A stretch of DNA of 64,000 nt from W0P28-013 sp963659365. GTDB lineage: Bacteria > Bacteroidota > Bacteroidia > Bacteroidales > Paludibacteraceae. Below the pieces are notes generated by a model, which saw only the letters and a program-made list of their open reading frames with translations, did no database searches and had not been told where the DNA came from. This document shows, one piece after another, positions 25,484 to 34,479 of this stretch (position 1 is the first letter of the stretch; the number at the start of each line of letters is the position of its first letter). The translations under genes and the position numbers were made by a program. Where the stretch lies: positions 35,494 to 99,493 of the forward strand of contig CAVKTI010000001.1 in assembly GCA_963659365.1 (NCBI GenBank), given 5' to 3'.

Positions 25484-26017
25484 TTACTTTTTGAAAGTTG
25501 CTGTCCAGCGGACTATTTCGTCGTACGAGGCGTAGTTGAGCAGGCGGCCGTCGTCGAAATGCAGCGTGGGATAGGTTTTGCGTAGCGCACGCGTGCAGCC
25601 TGCAATGCCGCTCCCGCCCGAGGTGGCAAACGGCACGATGGTCTTGCCTGTCAGGTCGTAGGTTTCGACAAAGGTGTTGATGATGCGCGGTGCCACATAC
25701 CACCAAATGGGGAATCCGAGATAGACCACCGTGTAGTCGTCGAGATTCTCTTTGGTTTTGCGGATAGCGGGGCGCGCCGTTTCGTCGTTCATCTCGATGG
25801 TGCTGCGCGATTGTTTGTTGTGCCAATCGAGGTCGGCGGCGGTGTAGGGAGCGACGGGCGTAATTTCGAGCAGTTCGCCGTCGGTGGCGAGCGCAATCTG
25901 TTCGGCAATCGTTTTGGTTGTTCCCGTTGCCGAGAAATAGGCCACCAGCACTTTGTCGGCGGCCGAAGCAGTTGTTAGTGCCATGATTGTAATGATGGTT
26001 AAAAATTTTCGTTTCAT
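25484..26017 (-). CDS. Exported flavodoxin-like protein
   Basis: A 177-residue flavodoxin-fold protein with an N-terminal signal-like segment (MKRKFLTIITIMALTTASA). The FMN phosphate loop follows as YFSATGTTKT, with FPIWWYVAPRI and FATSGGSGIAG as the flavin ring and second loop regions. Family members often donate electrons or act as quinone/azo reductases; the export signal suggests a periplasmic form or a remnant. The gene is 41 bp after the AraC regulator gene on the same strand, a pairing common in redox-stress clusters. The substrate is unknown. Confidence 0.87.
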   Translation of the reverse strand: MKRKFLTIITIMALTTASAADKVLVAYFSATGTTKTIAEQIALATDGELLEITPVAPYTAADLDWHNKQSRSTIEMNDETARPAIRKTKENLDDYTVVYLGFPIWWYVAPRIINTFVETYDLTGKTIVPFATSGGSGIAGCTRALRKTYPTLHFDDGRLLNYASYDEIVRWTATFKK

Positions 26018-26040
26018 GTTGGTTTATAATTGATAAAGTG

Positions 26041-26058
26041 GATTTCTATAAATTCCCC
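26041..26058. repeat. Second copy of the GATTTCTATAAATTCC element end
   Basis: GATTTCTATAAATTCCCC repeats the outer arm of the stem-loop element found downstream of the winged-helix gene (14177-14368). Here it stands alone between the flavodoxin and AraC genes. Confidence 0.45.
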
Positions 26059-26955
26059 TCAACTCGCGTTTCGATATTCGGAGGGCGTTACGCCTGCAAA
26101 GCGTTTGAAAAATCGCGCAAAATGCTGCGGATGTTGGAAGCCTGTTTGTAGGGCTACTTCCTTGATATTCAGTTCGTTGCGACGGAGCAGCCGCTTGGCA
26201 TATTCAAAGAGCCGCAACGAGATGTACTCTTGCGCCGTTTTGCCCGTTTCGGCCTTCACCATATCGCCAAAATAGTTGGGCGAAAGGCAGATACGGTCGG
26301 CAAAATACTTCACCGCTGGGATTCCCTCTCGGCCAGTGCGCCCCGAATTGATATACTCTTGCAACAACTCGTCGAAGCGCGAAATAGCGGTGATATTCAT
26401 CTCTTGCCGCGTGACGAATTGCCGCTCGTAGAAACGCAAACAGTAGTCGAGTAGCAGTTCGAGGTTCGACAGAATCAGGCTGCGCGAAAATTTGTCGATG
26501 GGGTGCTGCAATTCGAGGGCGATGCTCTTCATGCAGTTGCGCACAATCACCACCTCGTCTTCGGAGAGATGCAACGCCTCGTTGCTGGCGTAGGAGAAGA
26601 ACGAGAAGTCGCGCATACGCTTCTCGAGGTGCGTGCCGCGAATAAAATCGGGGTGAAAAAGCAGTCCCATTGCCCGCTGTGGCACACCTTCGACCAGCCG
26701 ATATTGCAGCACTTGCTGGGGCGCAATGGCAACCACCGTTTCGCAGTCGAAATCGTATTGCGTTTTGCCGTAGTTGATGACGCAGCACTTGGTGTCTTTC
26801 AGAAAAAGCGTGTAAAATCCATACGAATGCAGCCCTTGAATTGCGCCCGATGCCTTTTCGAATGCGACACACGCCACTTGTGGGTGCATGGTCTTGAAAC
26901 CGTATATTTCGTTGTATTCCGATATGGTTTCGATGTGTCTAATTGCTTCGTCCAT
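26059..26955 (-). CDS. AraC-family transcriptional regulator
   Basis: A 298-residue regulator. The start at 26955 (MDEAIRHIETISEYNEIYG) is chosen because the longer open frame overlaps the Dxs-like gene and reads as shadow sequence. The N-terminal half is a cupin-like sensor domain. The C-terminal ~100 residues hold the two helix-turn-helix motifs: ISLRLFEYAKRLLRRNELNIKEVALQTGF and HPQHFARFFKRFAGVTPSEYR. It lies 26 bp after the Dxs-like gene and 41 bp before the flavodoxin gene. It probably controls this minus-strand cluster in response to a redox or aromatic signal (inference). Confidence 0.9.
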   Translation of the reverse strand: MDEAIRHIETISEYNEIYGFKTMHPQVACVAFEKASGAIQGLHSYGFYTLFLKDTKCCVINYGKTQYDFDCETVVAIAPQQVLQYRLVEGVPQRAMGLLFHPDFIRGTHLEKRMRDFSFFSYASNEALHLSEDEVVIVRNCMKSIALELQHPIDKFSRSLILSNLELLLDYCLRFYERQFVTRQEMNITAISRFDELLQEYINSGRTGREGIPAVKYFADRICLSPNYFGDMVKAETGKTAQEYISLRLFEYAKRLLRRNELNIKEVALQTGFQHPQHFARFFKRFAGVTPSEYRNAS

Positions 26956-26981
26956 ATTTGCGTTTTGTTTCTGTTGCGAAA

Positions 26982-28739
26982 TTACAACAAATTTTTCACA
27001 TCTTCGACCAACTGCGCTACGGTCAATCGGTTGGCTTTGAGCAGTTCGTCCACTTGGTAGCGGTCTTCGAACTGCTTGCGTTCGCCACGCACAAGGACGC
27101 GCATCGGGCTGTCGCCGTAATAGCGTGCAATTTTTTCGCCCCAACCACCATCAATCTGTCCGTCTTCGAGCGTAACAACGAGCGAGTGGTCGGCTTTCAG
27201 ACTGTCGAGCGTTTCGCGGTCCAACGCAGTGATAATTCGCGGATTGATAAGCGTGGCGTCGATGCCTTCTTTGGTCAGCGCATTGTACAGATTTTCAGCC
27301 AGTTGAAAGTATGCTCCCAGTCCGAATAGTGCCACTTTGTTGCCACGGTGTGCCACTTCGTAGGCTGGGTTCGCCCAATCGATTCCCGAACACTGCACAC
27401 GGCGCGACACAACGCCATTCACAGGCACACGAATCGCCACAGGGTGTTCACGGTAGGCAATCGCCCAATCGAGCATCGCAAAATACTCCTCTTTGCAAGT
27501 CGGTGCAAGATAGATGAGATTCGGAATGTTCATCATCAGCGGAATGTCGTAGAGGCAGGTGTGCGTAACATCGTTCATACTCTCGATGCCGCCCCAAAAG
27601 ACGAGAATAACGGCTGGATTGTCGTTGATACACAGGTCTTGCTGCAACTGGTCGTAGGTGCGTTGCACAAAGGTGCTATACACACCCCACACGGGTTTCG
27701 CGCCGCGCTTGGCGGCTCCCGACGACAAGGCCACGGCGGTCTCTTCGGCAATGCCCACATCGACAAACTGCTTGCCTGCACGCTCGCGACGACTTTTAGT
27801 GAAGCCCATCACGGTAGGTGTGCCAGCGGTTACGGCAAATAGTTCGGGGTGGGTCGGCATCAGCGACAGCAGGTGCTCGGCGGTGAGCGGTGCGTAGTCC
27901 TCGCTCGGTTCGCTCACGGAGCACAGTTTGCCCGTTTCCAAATCGAACGGCATACTCCAATGCCACCGCTCTTTGTTCTGCTCTGCAAACGAAAATCCTT
28001 TGCCTTTCACAGTGTTGATATGCACCACGATAGGGTGGTCGGTGTCTTTCACTTGCTGAAAAGTTTCAATCAGTGCATCGATGTCGTTGCCGTTGTCCAC
28101 ATAGCGGTAGTCCAAGCCCATGGCGCGAAACAGGTTGCACTTGGCTTTGCCTTTGGTTTGGCGCAAGAGCAGCAGATTTTTGTAGAGTCCGCCGTGGTTT
28201 TCGGCGATGGACATTTGGTTGTCGTTCACCACGATAATCAGGTTTGAACCCAACTCTGCGCCAGCCACATTCAGCCCTTCCAATGCCTCGCCGCCGCTCA
28301 ACGAGCCGTCGCCGATAATGGCGATGATGTTCTCTGTGCCGCCTTGCAGGTCGCGGGCTTTCGCCATGCCGCAAGCAAGACTGATGCTGGTGGAGGTATG
28401 CCCGATGACGAAATGGTCGTGTGCGCTCTCGCTCGGCTCGCTGTAGCCCGACACATCGTCGTAGTGGCGTGCGTCCATAAACGCCTCTTTGCGTCCTGTG
28501 AGTATCTTGTGCGGGTAACTTTGGTGCGACACATCGAAGATAAACTTGTCTTTCGGCGATTGGAACACATAGTGCAGTGCCACCGTTGCCTCCACCATAC
28601 CGAGGTTTGGGCCGACATGTCCGCCGTGTTCGCTCACTTTCTGGAGCAGGTAATGGCGTGTTTCATCGGCTAAAGTTTGTAATTCGTTGGAATTGAGGCG
28701 TTTGATGTCCTCTGGGCTGTTGATAGTTTCGAGTACCAT
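26982..28739 (-). CDS. dxs: Dxs-like thiamine-diphosphate enzyme (1-deoxy-D-xylulose-5-phosphate synthase family)
   Basis: A 585-residue transketolase-fold protein, shorter than the 620-640 usual for Dxs. The ThDP site reads GDGSLSGGEALEGLN (residues 143-157), canonical Dxs having GDGAITGGMAFEALN. The substrate-side segment reads HGGHVGPNLG (residues 38-47) where canonical enzymes have SGGHLASGLG. IFDVSHQSYPHKILTGR and the central transketolase pyrimidine domain are retained. It may be a true Dxs feeding the MEP pathway (ispG is present at 60059) or a diverged paralogue with another acyloin product. It sits between the cupin/CMD and AraC genes. Confidence 0.85.
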   Translation of the reverse strand: MVLETINSPEDIKRLNSNELQTLADETRHYLLQKVSEHGGHVGPNLGMVEATVALHYVFQSPKDKFIFDVSHQSYPHKILTGRKEAFMDARHYDDVSGYSEPSESAHDHFVIGHTSTSISLACGMAKARDLQGGTENIIAIIGDGSLSGGEALEGLNVAGAELGSNLIIVVNDNQMSIAENHGGLYKNLLLLRQTKGKAKCNLFRAMGLDYRYVDNGNDIDALIETFQQVKDTDHPIVVHINTVKGKGFSFAEQNKERWHWSMPFDLETGKLCSVSEPSEDYAPLTAEHLLSLMPTHPELFAVTAGTPTVMGFTKSRRERAGKQFVDVGIAEETAVALSSGAAKRGAKPVWGVYSTFVQRTYDQLQQDLCINDNPAVILVFWGGIESMNDVTHTCLYDIPLMMNIPNLIYLAPTCKEEYFAMLDWAIAYREHPVAIRVPVNGVVSRRVQCSGIDWANPAYEVAHRGNKVALFGLGAYFQLAENLYNALTKEGIDATLINPRIITALDRETLDSLKADHSLVVTLEDGQIDGGWGEKIARYYGDSPMRVLVRGERKQFEDRYQVDELLKANRLTVAQLVEDVKNLL

Positions 28740-28769
28740 AGAAATTTAGTAACTTAATGACTTAATAAT

Positions 28770-29825
28770 TCAATAATTCAGTGATTCATATTGTTCATCG
28801 GTAACGGGTTCGAGCCACTCGTTTCCGTGCTTCGTGTCGCCTTGTAGGGGCGTGGCCGCTATGTGGGTAACCACATGTTGGAACCAACTGTCGCGTGCCG
28901 CACCGTGCCAATGCTTGACACCCACAGGGATATCCACTACATCGCCAGCCTCCAAGTGGCGGGCGGGCTTGCCCCATTCCTGATACCAGCCTTCGCCTGC
29001 CACGCAGATGAGAATCTGCCGTGCATCGTGGTGGATATGCCAGTTGTTGCGGCAGCCCGGCTCAAAGGTAACATTGCTGACCGGCTGTTCGCCACCTACT
29101 AAAGATGCCAGATACGACTGCCCGATAAAGTACTGCGCATACGCATCGTTGGTGTTGCCAATGGCAAAAGTCAAGCGACTCTTTGAGCCCAATCGTCGTG
29201 CCAATGCCGTGGCGGCTTCCACGGTGGTTTGCGGCACACCGGCGCGTTGTGCAATCTGTTGGTGCGAGTTGAGTTGCGGTTCGGTGTCTTGCATAGCCGC
29301 CAAAGCACTGACGGTAACGAGTTCGCGTTGTGGATAGGTGAGCACATCGCGTGCGAAGATGTCGCCAAAAAGGTGCGCTTTGAGGTAGTAGTCTTCGGCA
29401 GGGCAGAAATCATATCGGAAGGCTCTGCCGCATAGTCGGGTTTGCACGCTAGTCCCTTGTTGCAATGCATCGTAATCGGCGGGGAGCGGCGAGGCTTCGG
29501 TGCCGACTGGCGTGGCGATACCTGCCTGTTCGCGTTCGGCGAGAACGGTTTGCAGCACGCCCAACGCATTCAGTGAGCGCGGAAATCCAGTGTAGGCATA
29601 GAGGTGCGAGAACACCTCTTTGATTTGGTTCACGGTCAAGCCATTGGCAAAGGCTTGTTCAATAGTCGGTTCGAGTTGTGCGAGGTCGCCAGTGGCTTCG
29701 TACGCTGCGAGTGCCACAAACGACTGTTGTTGTGGCGTTAAAGATTGTGTGTTCATCATTTGTTGCGCTATAAGATATTGTCCGCACAGCAATGCCGACA
29801 ACAAAATAAGAGTGATTTTGGTCAT
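28770..29825 (-). CDS. Exported carboxymuconolactone decarboxylase-like/cupin fusion protein
   Basis: A 351-residue protein with a signal peptide (MTKITLILLSALLCGQYLIAQ); the start at 29825 is chosen for it. The first ~230 residues contain two helical CMD-like units, each with the LFAN/VNQIKEVFSHLYAY or YPQRELVTVSALAAM signature. The last ~110 residues are a cupin with HIHHDARQILICVAGEGWYQEWG and VDIPVGVKHWHGA, providing three His and a Glu/Gln-type metal set. CMD-cupin pairs are often linked to aromatic or peroxide detoxification. It has a strong promoter and heads the group cupin/CMD, dxs-like, araC, flavodoxin. Confidence 0.88.
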   Translation of the reverse strand: MTKITLILLSALLCGQYLIAQQMMNTQSLTPQQQSFVALAAYEATGDLAQLEPTIEQAFANGLTVNQIKEVFSHLYAYTGFPRSLNALGVLQTVLAEREQAGIATPVGTEASPLPADYDALQQGTSVQTRLCGRAFRYDFCPAEDYYLKAHLFGDIFARDVLTYPQRELVTVSALAAMQDTEPQLNSHQQIAQRAGVPQTTVEAATALARRLGSKSRLTFAIGNTNDAYAQYFIGQSYLASLVGGEQPVSNVTFEPGCRNNWHIHHDARQILICVAGEGWYQEWGKPARHLEAGDVVDIPVGVKHWHGAARDSWFQHVVTHIAATPLQGDTKHGNEWLEPVTDEQYESLNY

Positions 29826-29845
29826 ACTTTTGCTGTTTGTGCGTG

Positions 29846-29877
29846 CAAAAGTACAGCAAAAAGAGCGTGCAAACAAA
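29846..29877 (-). promoter_or_regulatory. Promoter of the CMD/cupin gene (possible operon head)
   Basis: On the minus strand: TTTG at 29877-29874, a 20-base spacer and TACTTTTG at 29853-29846. The ATG is 21 bp downstream. Confidence 0.75.
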
Positions 29878-29939
29878 CCAATCGCAGCGCAATCGGGAAT
29901 CGGGGTACTCTTTTCCGTAATTGGGGTTAGGAATCCTCT

Positions 29940-30899
29940 TTACTGAATATGGTGTAGTGCGTGTTGGAGGCGGTGTGCGTGCTGTGGCGCTTTTGAAATG
30001 ACCAACCACACACCCGAGAAAACCAGCAAAATAGCCACCGCTTGCAGCCAACCAAACACCGCCAATCCCATAATTACCGAAACCAAACTGGCAAGAACGG
30101 GTTGCAGATAGTTGTAAATCGCCACTTGGGTAGGTTGCAAACCTTGTTGGGCAAAAGTGAGCAAAATATAAGCAACATAAGTGCCAAAAACGACGGCAAA
30201 GCCCACTTCGAGGTACGATGTCAGCGCAATTGTCTGCCACGGCAAAGCGATAATGTGCGGCGCAGTGAACGGCAAAATGGTGATAGAGGAGAACAACATC
30301 ATCCATTTCATGCAGGTGATGACCGAATATTTTTGTACGAACTTGCTGAACAGCAGCAGATAAGTGGCAAACGACAGTTGCGCCAACACGCACATTACCG
30401 ACCCAATGGCATCGGTGTAGGGATTGGCCGACGGTTGCGGCGAGGCGGTGTGCGAAGTGAGAATCACCATCAATGCGCCCGAAAGTGCCAAACAGATGCC
30501 CATAATTTTGCGCCACGAAACGCGCTCGTGCAGAAAAATTGCCGACAATATCAGCGAGATAATCGGCAGTGTGGTGGTCATAATGCTCGCATTCACAGGC
30601 GATGTGTAACTGATTCCCACCGTGTATAAGCCTTGATTGAAAGTGAAACTACAGAGCGAAGCCAAGAAAAATAGCCCCACATCGCGCAGAGGTACATGGT
30701 CTTGTTTTTTGCCGCAGAGCAACAGCACCAGCGAGGTGAGCCAAAAGAGAGCCGCGCCGCCTACCACGCGAAACGACACCACATCTAATCCTGTGAAATC
30801 GGCCCGCATGGCATCTTTGGTAAATGGCGCCATCGGTCCCCAACAAACGCACGCCATTGCCATCGCCAAGTGGCGCAACCAAACCCTTTCTGTACGCAT
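29940..30899 (-). CDS. DMT-superfamily (EamA) transporter
   Basis: A 319-residue membrane protein with ten predicted helices in two EamA repeats. Repeat one includes MAMACVCWGPMAPFTKDAM and the second includes LAQLSFATYLLLFSKFVQKYS. The N-terminal motif CWG and the helix FNQGLYTVGISYTSPVNASIMTTTLP are typical of drug/metabolite exporters. The start at 30899 removes 18 polar residues lying in the promoter region. It is encoded upstream of the cupin gene, but each has its own promoter. The substrate is unknown. Confidence 0.9.
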   Translation of the reverse strand: MRTERVWLRHLAMAMACVCWGPMAPFTKDAMRADFTGLDVVSFRVVGGAALFWLTSLVLLLCGKKQDHVPLRDVGLFFLASLCSFTFNQGLYTVGISYTSPVNASIMTTTLPIISLILSAIFLHERVSWRKIMGICLALSGALMVILTSHTASPQPSANPYTDAIGSVMCVLAQLSFATYLLLFSKFVQKYSVITCMKWMMLFSSITILPFTAPHIIALPWQTIALTSYLEVGFAVVFGTYVAYILLTFAQQGLQPTQVAIYNYLQPVLASLVSVIMGLAVFGWLQAVAILLVFSGVWLVISKAPQHAHRLQHALHHIQ

Positions 30900-30922
30900 T
30901 TTCAGACTAATTTTTCGGGGCG

Positions 30923-30954
30923 CAAAATTACTGCGTTTAGCGCATATACGCAAA
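30923..30954 (-). promoter_or_regulatory. Promoter of the EamA transporter gene
   Basis: On the minus strand: TTTG at 30954-30951, a 20-base spacer and TAATTTTG at 30930-30923. The ATG is 24 bp downstream. Confidence 0.7.
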
Positions 30955-31031
30955 ACTTTTTGAGAGAAATTTGCAGAAAGTTTATGAAGTTGGACAGTAT
31001 GGTACTATAAAATTGCGTTTCTAAATGGAAA

Positions 31032-31484
31032 CTATAGTTTGCGAGCGCGCTCCATCTCGCGGCGGTCGTCTTTTTCGCGCAACGAGTCGCGTTTGTCATA
31101 ACTCTTTTTACCGCGCGCCAAGGCGATATTGAGTTTTGCCAGCCCTTTTTCGTTGATAAAAAGCGAGGTCGGCACAATGGTGAGGCCACTCTCTTTTACA
31201 GCGCGCTGCAACTTGCGCAGTTCGCGGCGAGTGAGCAGCAGTTTGCGTTCGCGCGTGGCATCGTGGTTGTAGCAGGTGCCAAGCCGATACTCGCTAATGT
31301 GCATGTTGCGCACCCACAATTCGCCGTCTGTAAAAGTGCAGAATGTATCGACAAGTCCTGCTTTCCCTTCGCGAATCGACTTGATTTCGGTGCCGCACAG
31401 CACAATGCCAGCCGTGTAGTGGTCGAGCAGTTCGTAGTCAAATGTAGCTCGCCGATTTTTGATATTTACCTTCGGTTGCACCAT
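31032..31484 (-). CDS. smpB: SmpB, tmRNA-binding protein
   Basis: A 150-residue protein that delivers tmRNA to stalled ribosomes. The OB-fold core contains KNRRATFDYELLDHYTAGIVLCGTEIKSIR and the family signature GLVDTFCTFTDGELWVRNMHISEY. The C-terminal basic tail (ARGKKSYDKRDSLREKDDRREMERARK) is the segment that folds in the mRNA channel. It diverges from the secreted nuclease gene. A TAACTTTG box at 31503-31496 on the minus strand may be its promoter, although the upstream box is not clear. Confidence 0.97.
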   Translation of the reverse strand: MVQPKVNIKNRRATFDYELLDHYTAGIVLCGTEIKSIREGKAGLVDTFCTFTDGELWVRNMHISEYRLGTCYNHDATRERKLLLTRRELRKLQRAVKESGLTIVPTSLFINEKGLAKLNIALARGKKSYDKRDSLREKDDRREMERARKL

Positions 31485-31533
31485 GATTTTGCGTGCAAAG
31501 TTAGCGATTTTTTGCGTTCCACAGCGACAAACA

Positions 31534-31565
31534 TTTGCAAAATCGGCAAAATAGGGTTACTTTTG
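31534..31565 (+). promoter_or_regulatory. Promoter of the secreted nuclease gene
   Basis: TTTG at 31534-31537, a 20-base spacer and TACTTTTG at 31558-31565, a full consensus match. The coding start is at 31589. Confidence 0.75.
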
Positions 31566-31588
31566 TAGTTTGAAAGAACAAAATCGCC

Positions 31589-33478
31589 ATGACAAAACGC
31601 TGCCTCCTATTTTTCGGGTTATTGCTGACCGTGCTGCCACTTGCTGCGCAAATCGACCTAAAAATCTACGAACTGCCTCGCAATCAGCACAAAGCGACGA
31701 GCAGCGTGCGTCTGTCGGGCGTGGTTACCGCCATTGTGGGCGACGGATTTTTTGTCCAAGACAAAATCGGCGACGGCGACCCGACCACCTGCGACGCTAT
31801 TTTTGTAGCCACCGACACGGCGGCGATTCGGCTCGGCGACGAACTGACGCTGACAGGCCGCTGCACCGCCGACACGCTCACCGACATCGCATCGCTCAAA
31901 AAAATTGCGGAGCGACAGAGCGTCAGCGCAACGAAAGTCGTTTTCCCCGACGATTTTCTGAATGGCAACGGCAGCCAATACATCGGAATGGCTGTAGAAT
32001 TTGACCAGACGCTCGTGGTTACGAACAACTACTATTGGAATAGCGGAACTATCACGCTGTCGTCGCAACGCTTGATGATCCCGACCGAGGTGGCACTGCC
32101 TGGCAGCAGCGACTATCAAGCGGTGTTGCAAGCAAACGCTCAAAACAATCTGATAGTCGCTCCAAAAACGGCACAAAGTCGGCCATTTGCTGATGCTAAC
32201 GGCACATTACGCACTGGTTATCAGGTCGATAACTTGACTGGAACACTCATCGCCTCGAGCGGCAATTACCACAAATTGCAGATAACCGCCACGCCCGATT
32301 GGTACGCCAACGAGCGACCGACCACGCACGCCGACATTGGCGACTACAATGTGAAAGTGTGCGCCACCAACCTCGAATACTATCTGCGCAGCGACTACGG
32401 CACGGGCTACGGTCCCGACGACGAAGCGGCCGCCAACCGCCAACACGCCAAGATAGTGAAGGGACTGCGCGCTATCGATGCCGACATCTACGGATTGCTC
32501 GAAATTCAGCAGGGACAAAACGCCATCGCCTACCTGTGCGACGCGCTGAACCAAGCCGCTGGCAGCGACATCTACGCCTACATCGACGACGGCACATCGG
32601 TATATACCACCTACACCAAAACGGCGTTCATCTACCGCAAAGACAAAATTGCGCCGAAAGGTTCGTTCCAATTCAACAACCTAAAAACGCTCTACCGCAA
32701 AGCCATTCAAGGTTTCACGCTGAAAGCGAATGGCGAATCGTTTGTGCTGTCGCTCAACCATTTCAAGTCAAAAAGCGGCACTACGACGGACGAAAGCGAC
32801 AAAGACCAAAACGACGGTCAAGGGCAATTCAACGGCACGCGCGTGGCCGAAGCCGAATCGGTGATAGCAAAATGTGCCGCACAAACCACCGACAGCGATG
32901 TGCTGGTGATGGGCGATCTCAACGCGCACTCGATGGAAGACCCTGTGCAGCGTTTTGTGGCAGCAGGCTACAAAAATCTGCTGAAAAAATACGCCACCAA
33001 CCAATACTCGTATGTCTTTGGCGGCCGCTGCGGACTGCTCGACCATGCGTTGGCCAATGCCTCGATGAGTGCGCAGATAACAGGCGCAACTGTCGTTCAC
33101 CTGAATGCCGATGAGCCCGCCATTTTCGAGTATCCAACCGATTTAACGACCACAATGTACCGCTATTCCGACCACGATGCGGTGGTCGTGGGGCTGAGCC
33201 TCGGCACTTACCACGACGATGTTGCGCTCGATGCGCCCGAAACCGATGGCGTATTTGTGTCGCCAACAACGCACGACGGCTGGTTCGAAATCTGCAACGC
33301 CACAGGGCAAACCGCTTACATCTACGACCTCGGCGGGCGGCCACTCCACACCGAAACGATAACCAACGACTGCCAATCGTTCCACACCGCCACCATCGCC
33401 ACCACAAGCAGCCTGCTCCTCGTACGCCTGCAAAGCAACGGAAAATCAGCGATTTTCAAGGTAATAAAAAATGAGTGA
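31589..33478 (+). CDS. Secreted endonuclease/exonuclease/phosphatase-family nuclease with T9SS-like C-terminus
   Basis: A 629-residue exported protein with signal peptide MTKRCLLFFGLLLTVLPLAAQ. Residues about 25-200 form an OB-fold/lamin-tail-like region with VRLSGVVTAIVGDGFFVQD, as in extracellular nucleases of the ExeM/NucH kind. The catalytic EEP domain follows: LLEIQQGQNAIAYL (metal Glu), LSLNHFKSK, VLVMGDLNAHSMEDP (catalytic DxN) and YRYSDHDAVVVGL (terminal SDH). The last ~70 residues (ICNATGQTAYIYDLGGRPLH..LLLVRLQSNGKSAIFKVI) look like a T9SS type A sorting domain. Its likely role is digestion of extracellular DNA for nutrients or biofilm release. Confidence 0.9.
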   Translation: MTKRCLLFFGLLLTVLPLAAQIDLKIYELPRNQHKATSSVRLSGVVTAIVGDGFFVQDKIGDGDPTTCDAIFVATDTAAIRLGDELTLTGRCTADTLTDIASLKKIAERQSVSATKVVFPDDFLNGNGSQYIGMAVEFDQTLVVTNNYYWNSGTITLSSQRLMIPTEVALPGSSDYQAVLQANAQNNLIVAPKTAQSRPFADANGTLRTGYQVDNLTGTLIASSGNYHKLQITATPDWYANERPTTHADIGDYNVKVCATNLEYYLRSDYGTGYGPDDEAAANRQHAKIVKGLRAIDADIYGLLEIQQGQNAIAYLCDALNQAAGSDIYAYIDDGTSVYTTYTKTAFIYRKDKIAPKGSFQFNNLKTLYRKAIQGFTLKANGESFVLSLNHFKSKSGTTTDESDKDQNDGQGQFNGTRVAEAESVIAKCAAQTTDSDVLVMGDLNAHSMEDPVQRFVAAGYKNLLKKYATNQYSYVFGGRCGLLDHALANASMSAQITGATVVHLNADEPAIFEYPTDLTTTMYRYSDHDAVVVGLSLGTYHDDVALDAPETDGVFVSPTTHDGWFEICNATGQTAYIYDLGGRPLHTETITNDCQSFHTATIATTSSLLLVRLQSNGKSAIFKVIKNE

Positions 33479-33574
33479 GAAATGAGGAATGAGGAGTGAG
33501 GAGTGATGTAGCAAAGCCGCAATGTCAGATTTCAGAATTCAAATTGGCGGTAGCCAAATAAACATAGAAACATA

Positions 33575-33609
33575 GAAACAAAAATTGCGGCAGCAATTTT
33601 GAGAAACAA
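33575..33609. repeat. Inverted repeat family E, copy 2
   Basis: AAACAAAAATTGCggcaGCAATTTTGAGAAAC, nearly identical to copy 1 (8391). It lies in the 178-bp spacer 33479-33656, which also has GTGAGGAATGAGG-type heptamer arrays. Confidence 0.6.
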
Positions 33610-33656
33610 TTAGGAATCAAAGACTTTCACTAATGCGTTAAACTTATCAACTCAAT

Positions 33657-34193
33657 TTGAATCCACTTGCAATCATAGAGCAATACTACATGCCCAGCAC
33701 GCCGCTATACGACACGCTGGTGCGGCATAGTCTGTCGGTGCGCGACAAGGCGTTGCAGTTGGCTGCGCGACACGCCGAACTCGGCATTGATACGGCGTTT
33801 GTGGCCGAAGCCGCCATGCTCCACGACATCGGCATTTTCAGAACTTATGCGCCAAAAATTTTCTGCCTCGGCACGCACGACTACATCGAACATGGCTACC
33901 TTGGTGCAGAACTGATGCGCCACGAGGGGCTGCCACGCCACGCGCTCGTGTGCGAACGCCACACAGGCACAGGCATTTCGCTCGAGCAGATAGAACGCCT
34001 AAATATGCCGCTGCCGCACCGCGATATGCGCCCAGTGTCTATCGAGGAACAACTGATTTGCTATGCCGACAAATTTTTCTCGAAAACGCACCTCGACGAA
34101 GAACTGACCATCGAATGCGCCCGCCAAAAATTGGCGCGCTTCGGCGATGCCTCGGTCGAGCAGTTCGACAAATGGGTCGCACTCTTCGAATAA
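33657..34193 (+). CDS. HD-domain hydrolase
   Basis: A 178-residue HD-superfamily phosphohydrolase. Metal ligands are visible as VRHSLSVRDKA (His), AAMLHDIGIF (HD pair), HDYIEHGYLGAELM and, near the end, CYADKFFSK (Asp). The start is taken as TTG at 33657 because the encoded NPLAIIEQYYMP segment resembles the N-terminus usual in this family; an ATG at 33690 would give 167 residues and is the alternative. It likely acts on a nucleotide or phosphorylated metabolite. It is a single gene, closed by a terminator directly after the stop. Confidence 0.88.
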   Translation: MNPLAIIEQYYMPSTPLYDTLVRHSLSVRDKALQLAARHAELGIDTAFVAEAAMLHDIGIFRTYAPKIFCLGTHDYIEHGYLGAELMRHEGLPRHALVCERHTGTGISLEQIERLNMPLPHRDMRPVSIEEQLICYADKFFSKTHLDEELTIECARQKLARFGDASVEQFDKWVALFE

Positions 34194-34220
34194 AAAAAGC
34201 CGCATTTTCAGCGGCTTTTC
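34194..34220 (+). terminator. Intrinsic terminator of the HD-domain gene
   Basis: AAAGCCGC, a 6-base loop, GCGGCTTTTCTC. It begins immediately after the stop codon. Two further inverted repeats follow: GTGCGGGATTT/ATCCCGCAC at 34226-34248 and GGATTTgAAATCC at 34263-34275. Confidence 0.8.
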
Positions 34221-34479
34221 TCGTCGTGCGGGATTTGTAATCCCGCACTCGATGTACTATTAGGATTTGAAATCCGTTTTTTTGTTGCTGTTTGTTCATT
34301 TCTTTTGACGACTAAAAGAAACGAACCATTTTTGCCATTTAGCGAATGAAAATAAGTTTTCGATTTGCCGAGCGTAAGCAAAATCAAGAATTAAAAAAAG
34401 CCGCAATCTTCAAATTTTCAAATTTTCAAATTTTCAAATAATGAAACAATTGGAAATTAGAAAATTGGGTAATTAAATT

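Noticed and set aside
26059..27144. Longer start for the AraC regulator
   Set aside because: The extra 63 codons overlap the Dxs-like gene and read as Arg/Gln-rich shadow sequence; the ATG at 26955 matches a normal AraC N-terminus.
34226..34275. Riboswitch or attenuator downstream of the HD-domain gene
   Set aside because: Two small inverted repeats are present, but no gene starts within reach on either strand and no riboswitch core was recognisable.
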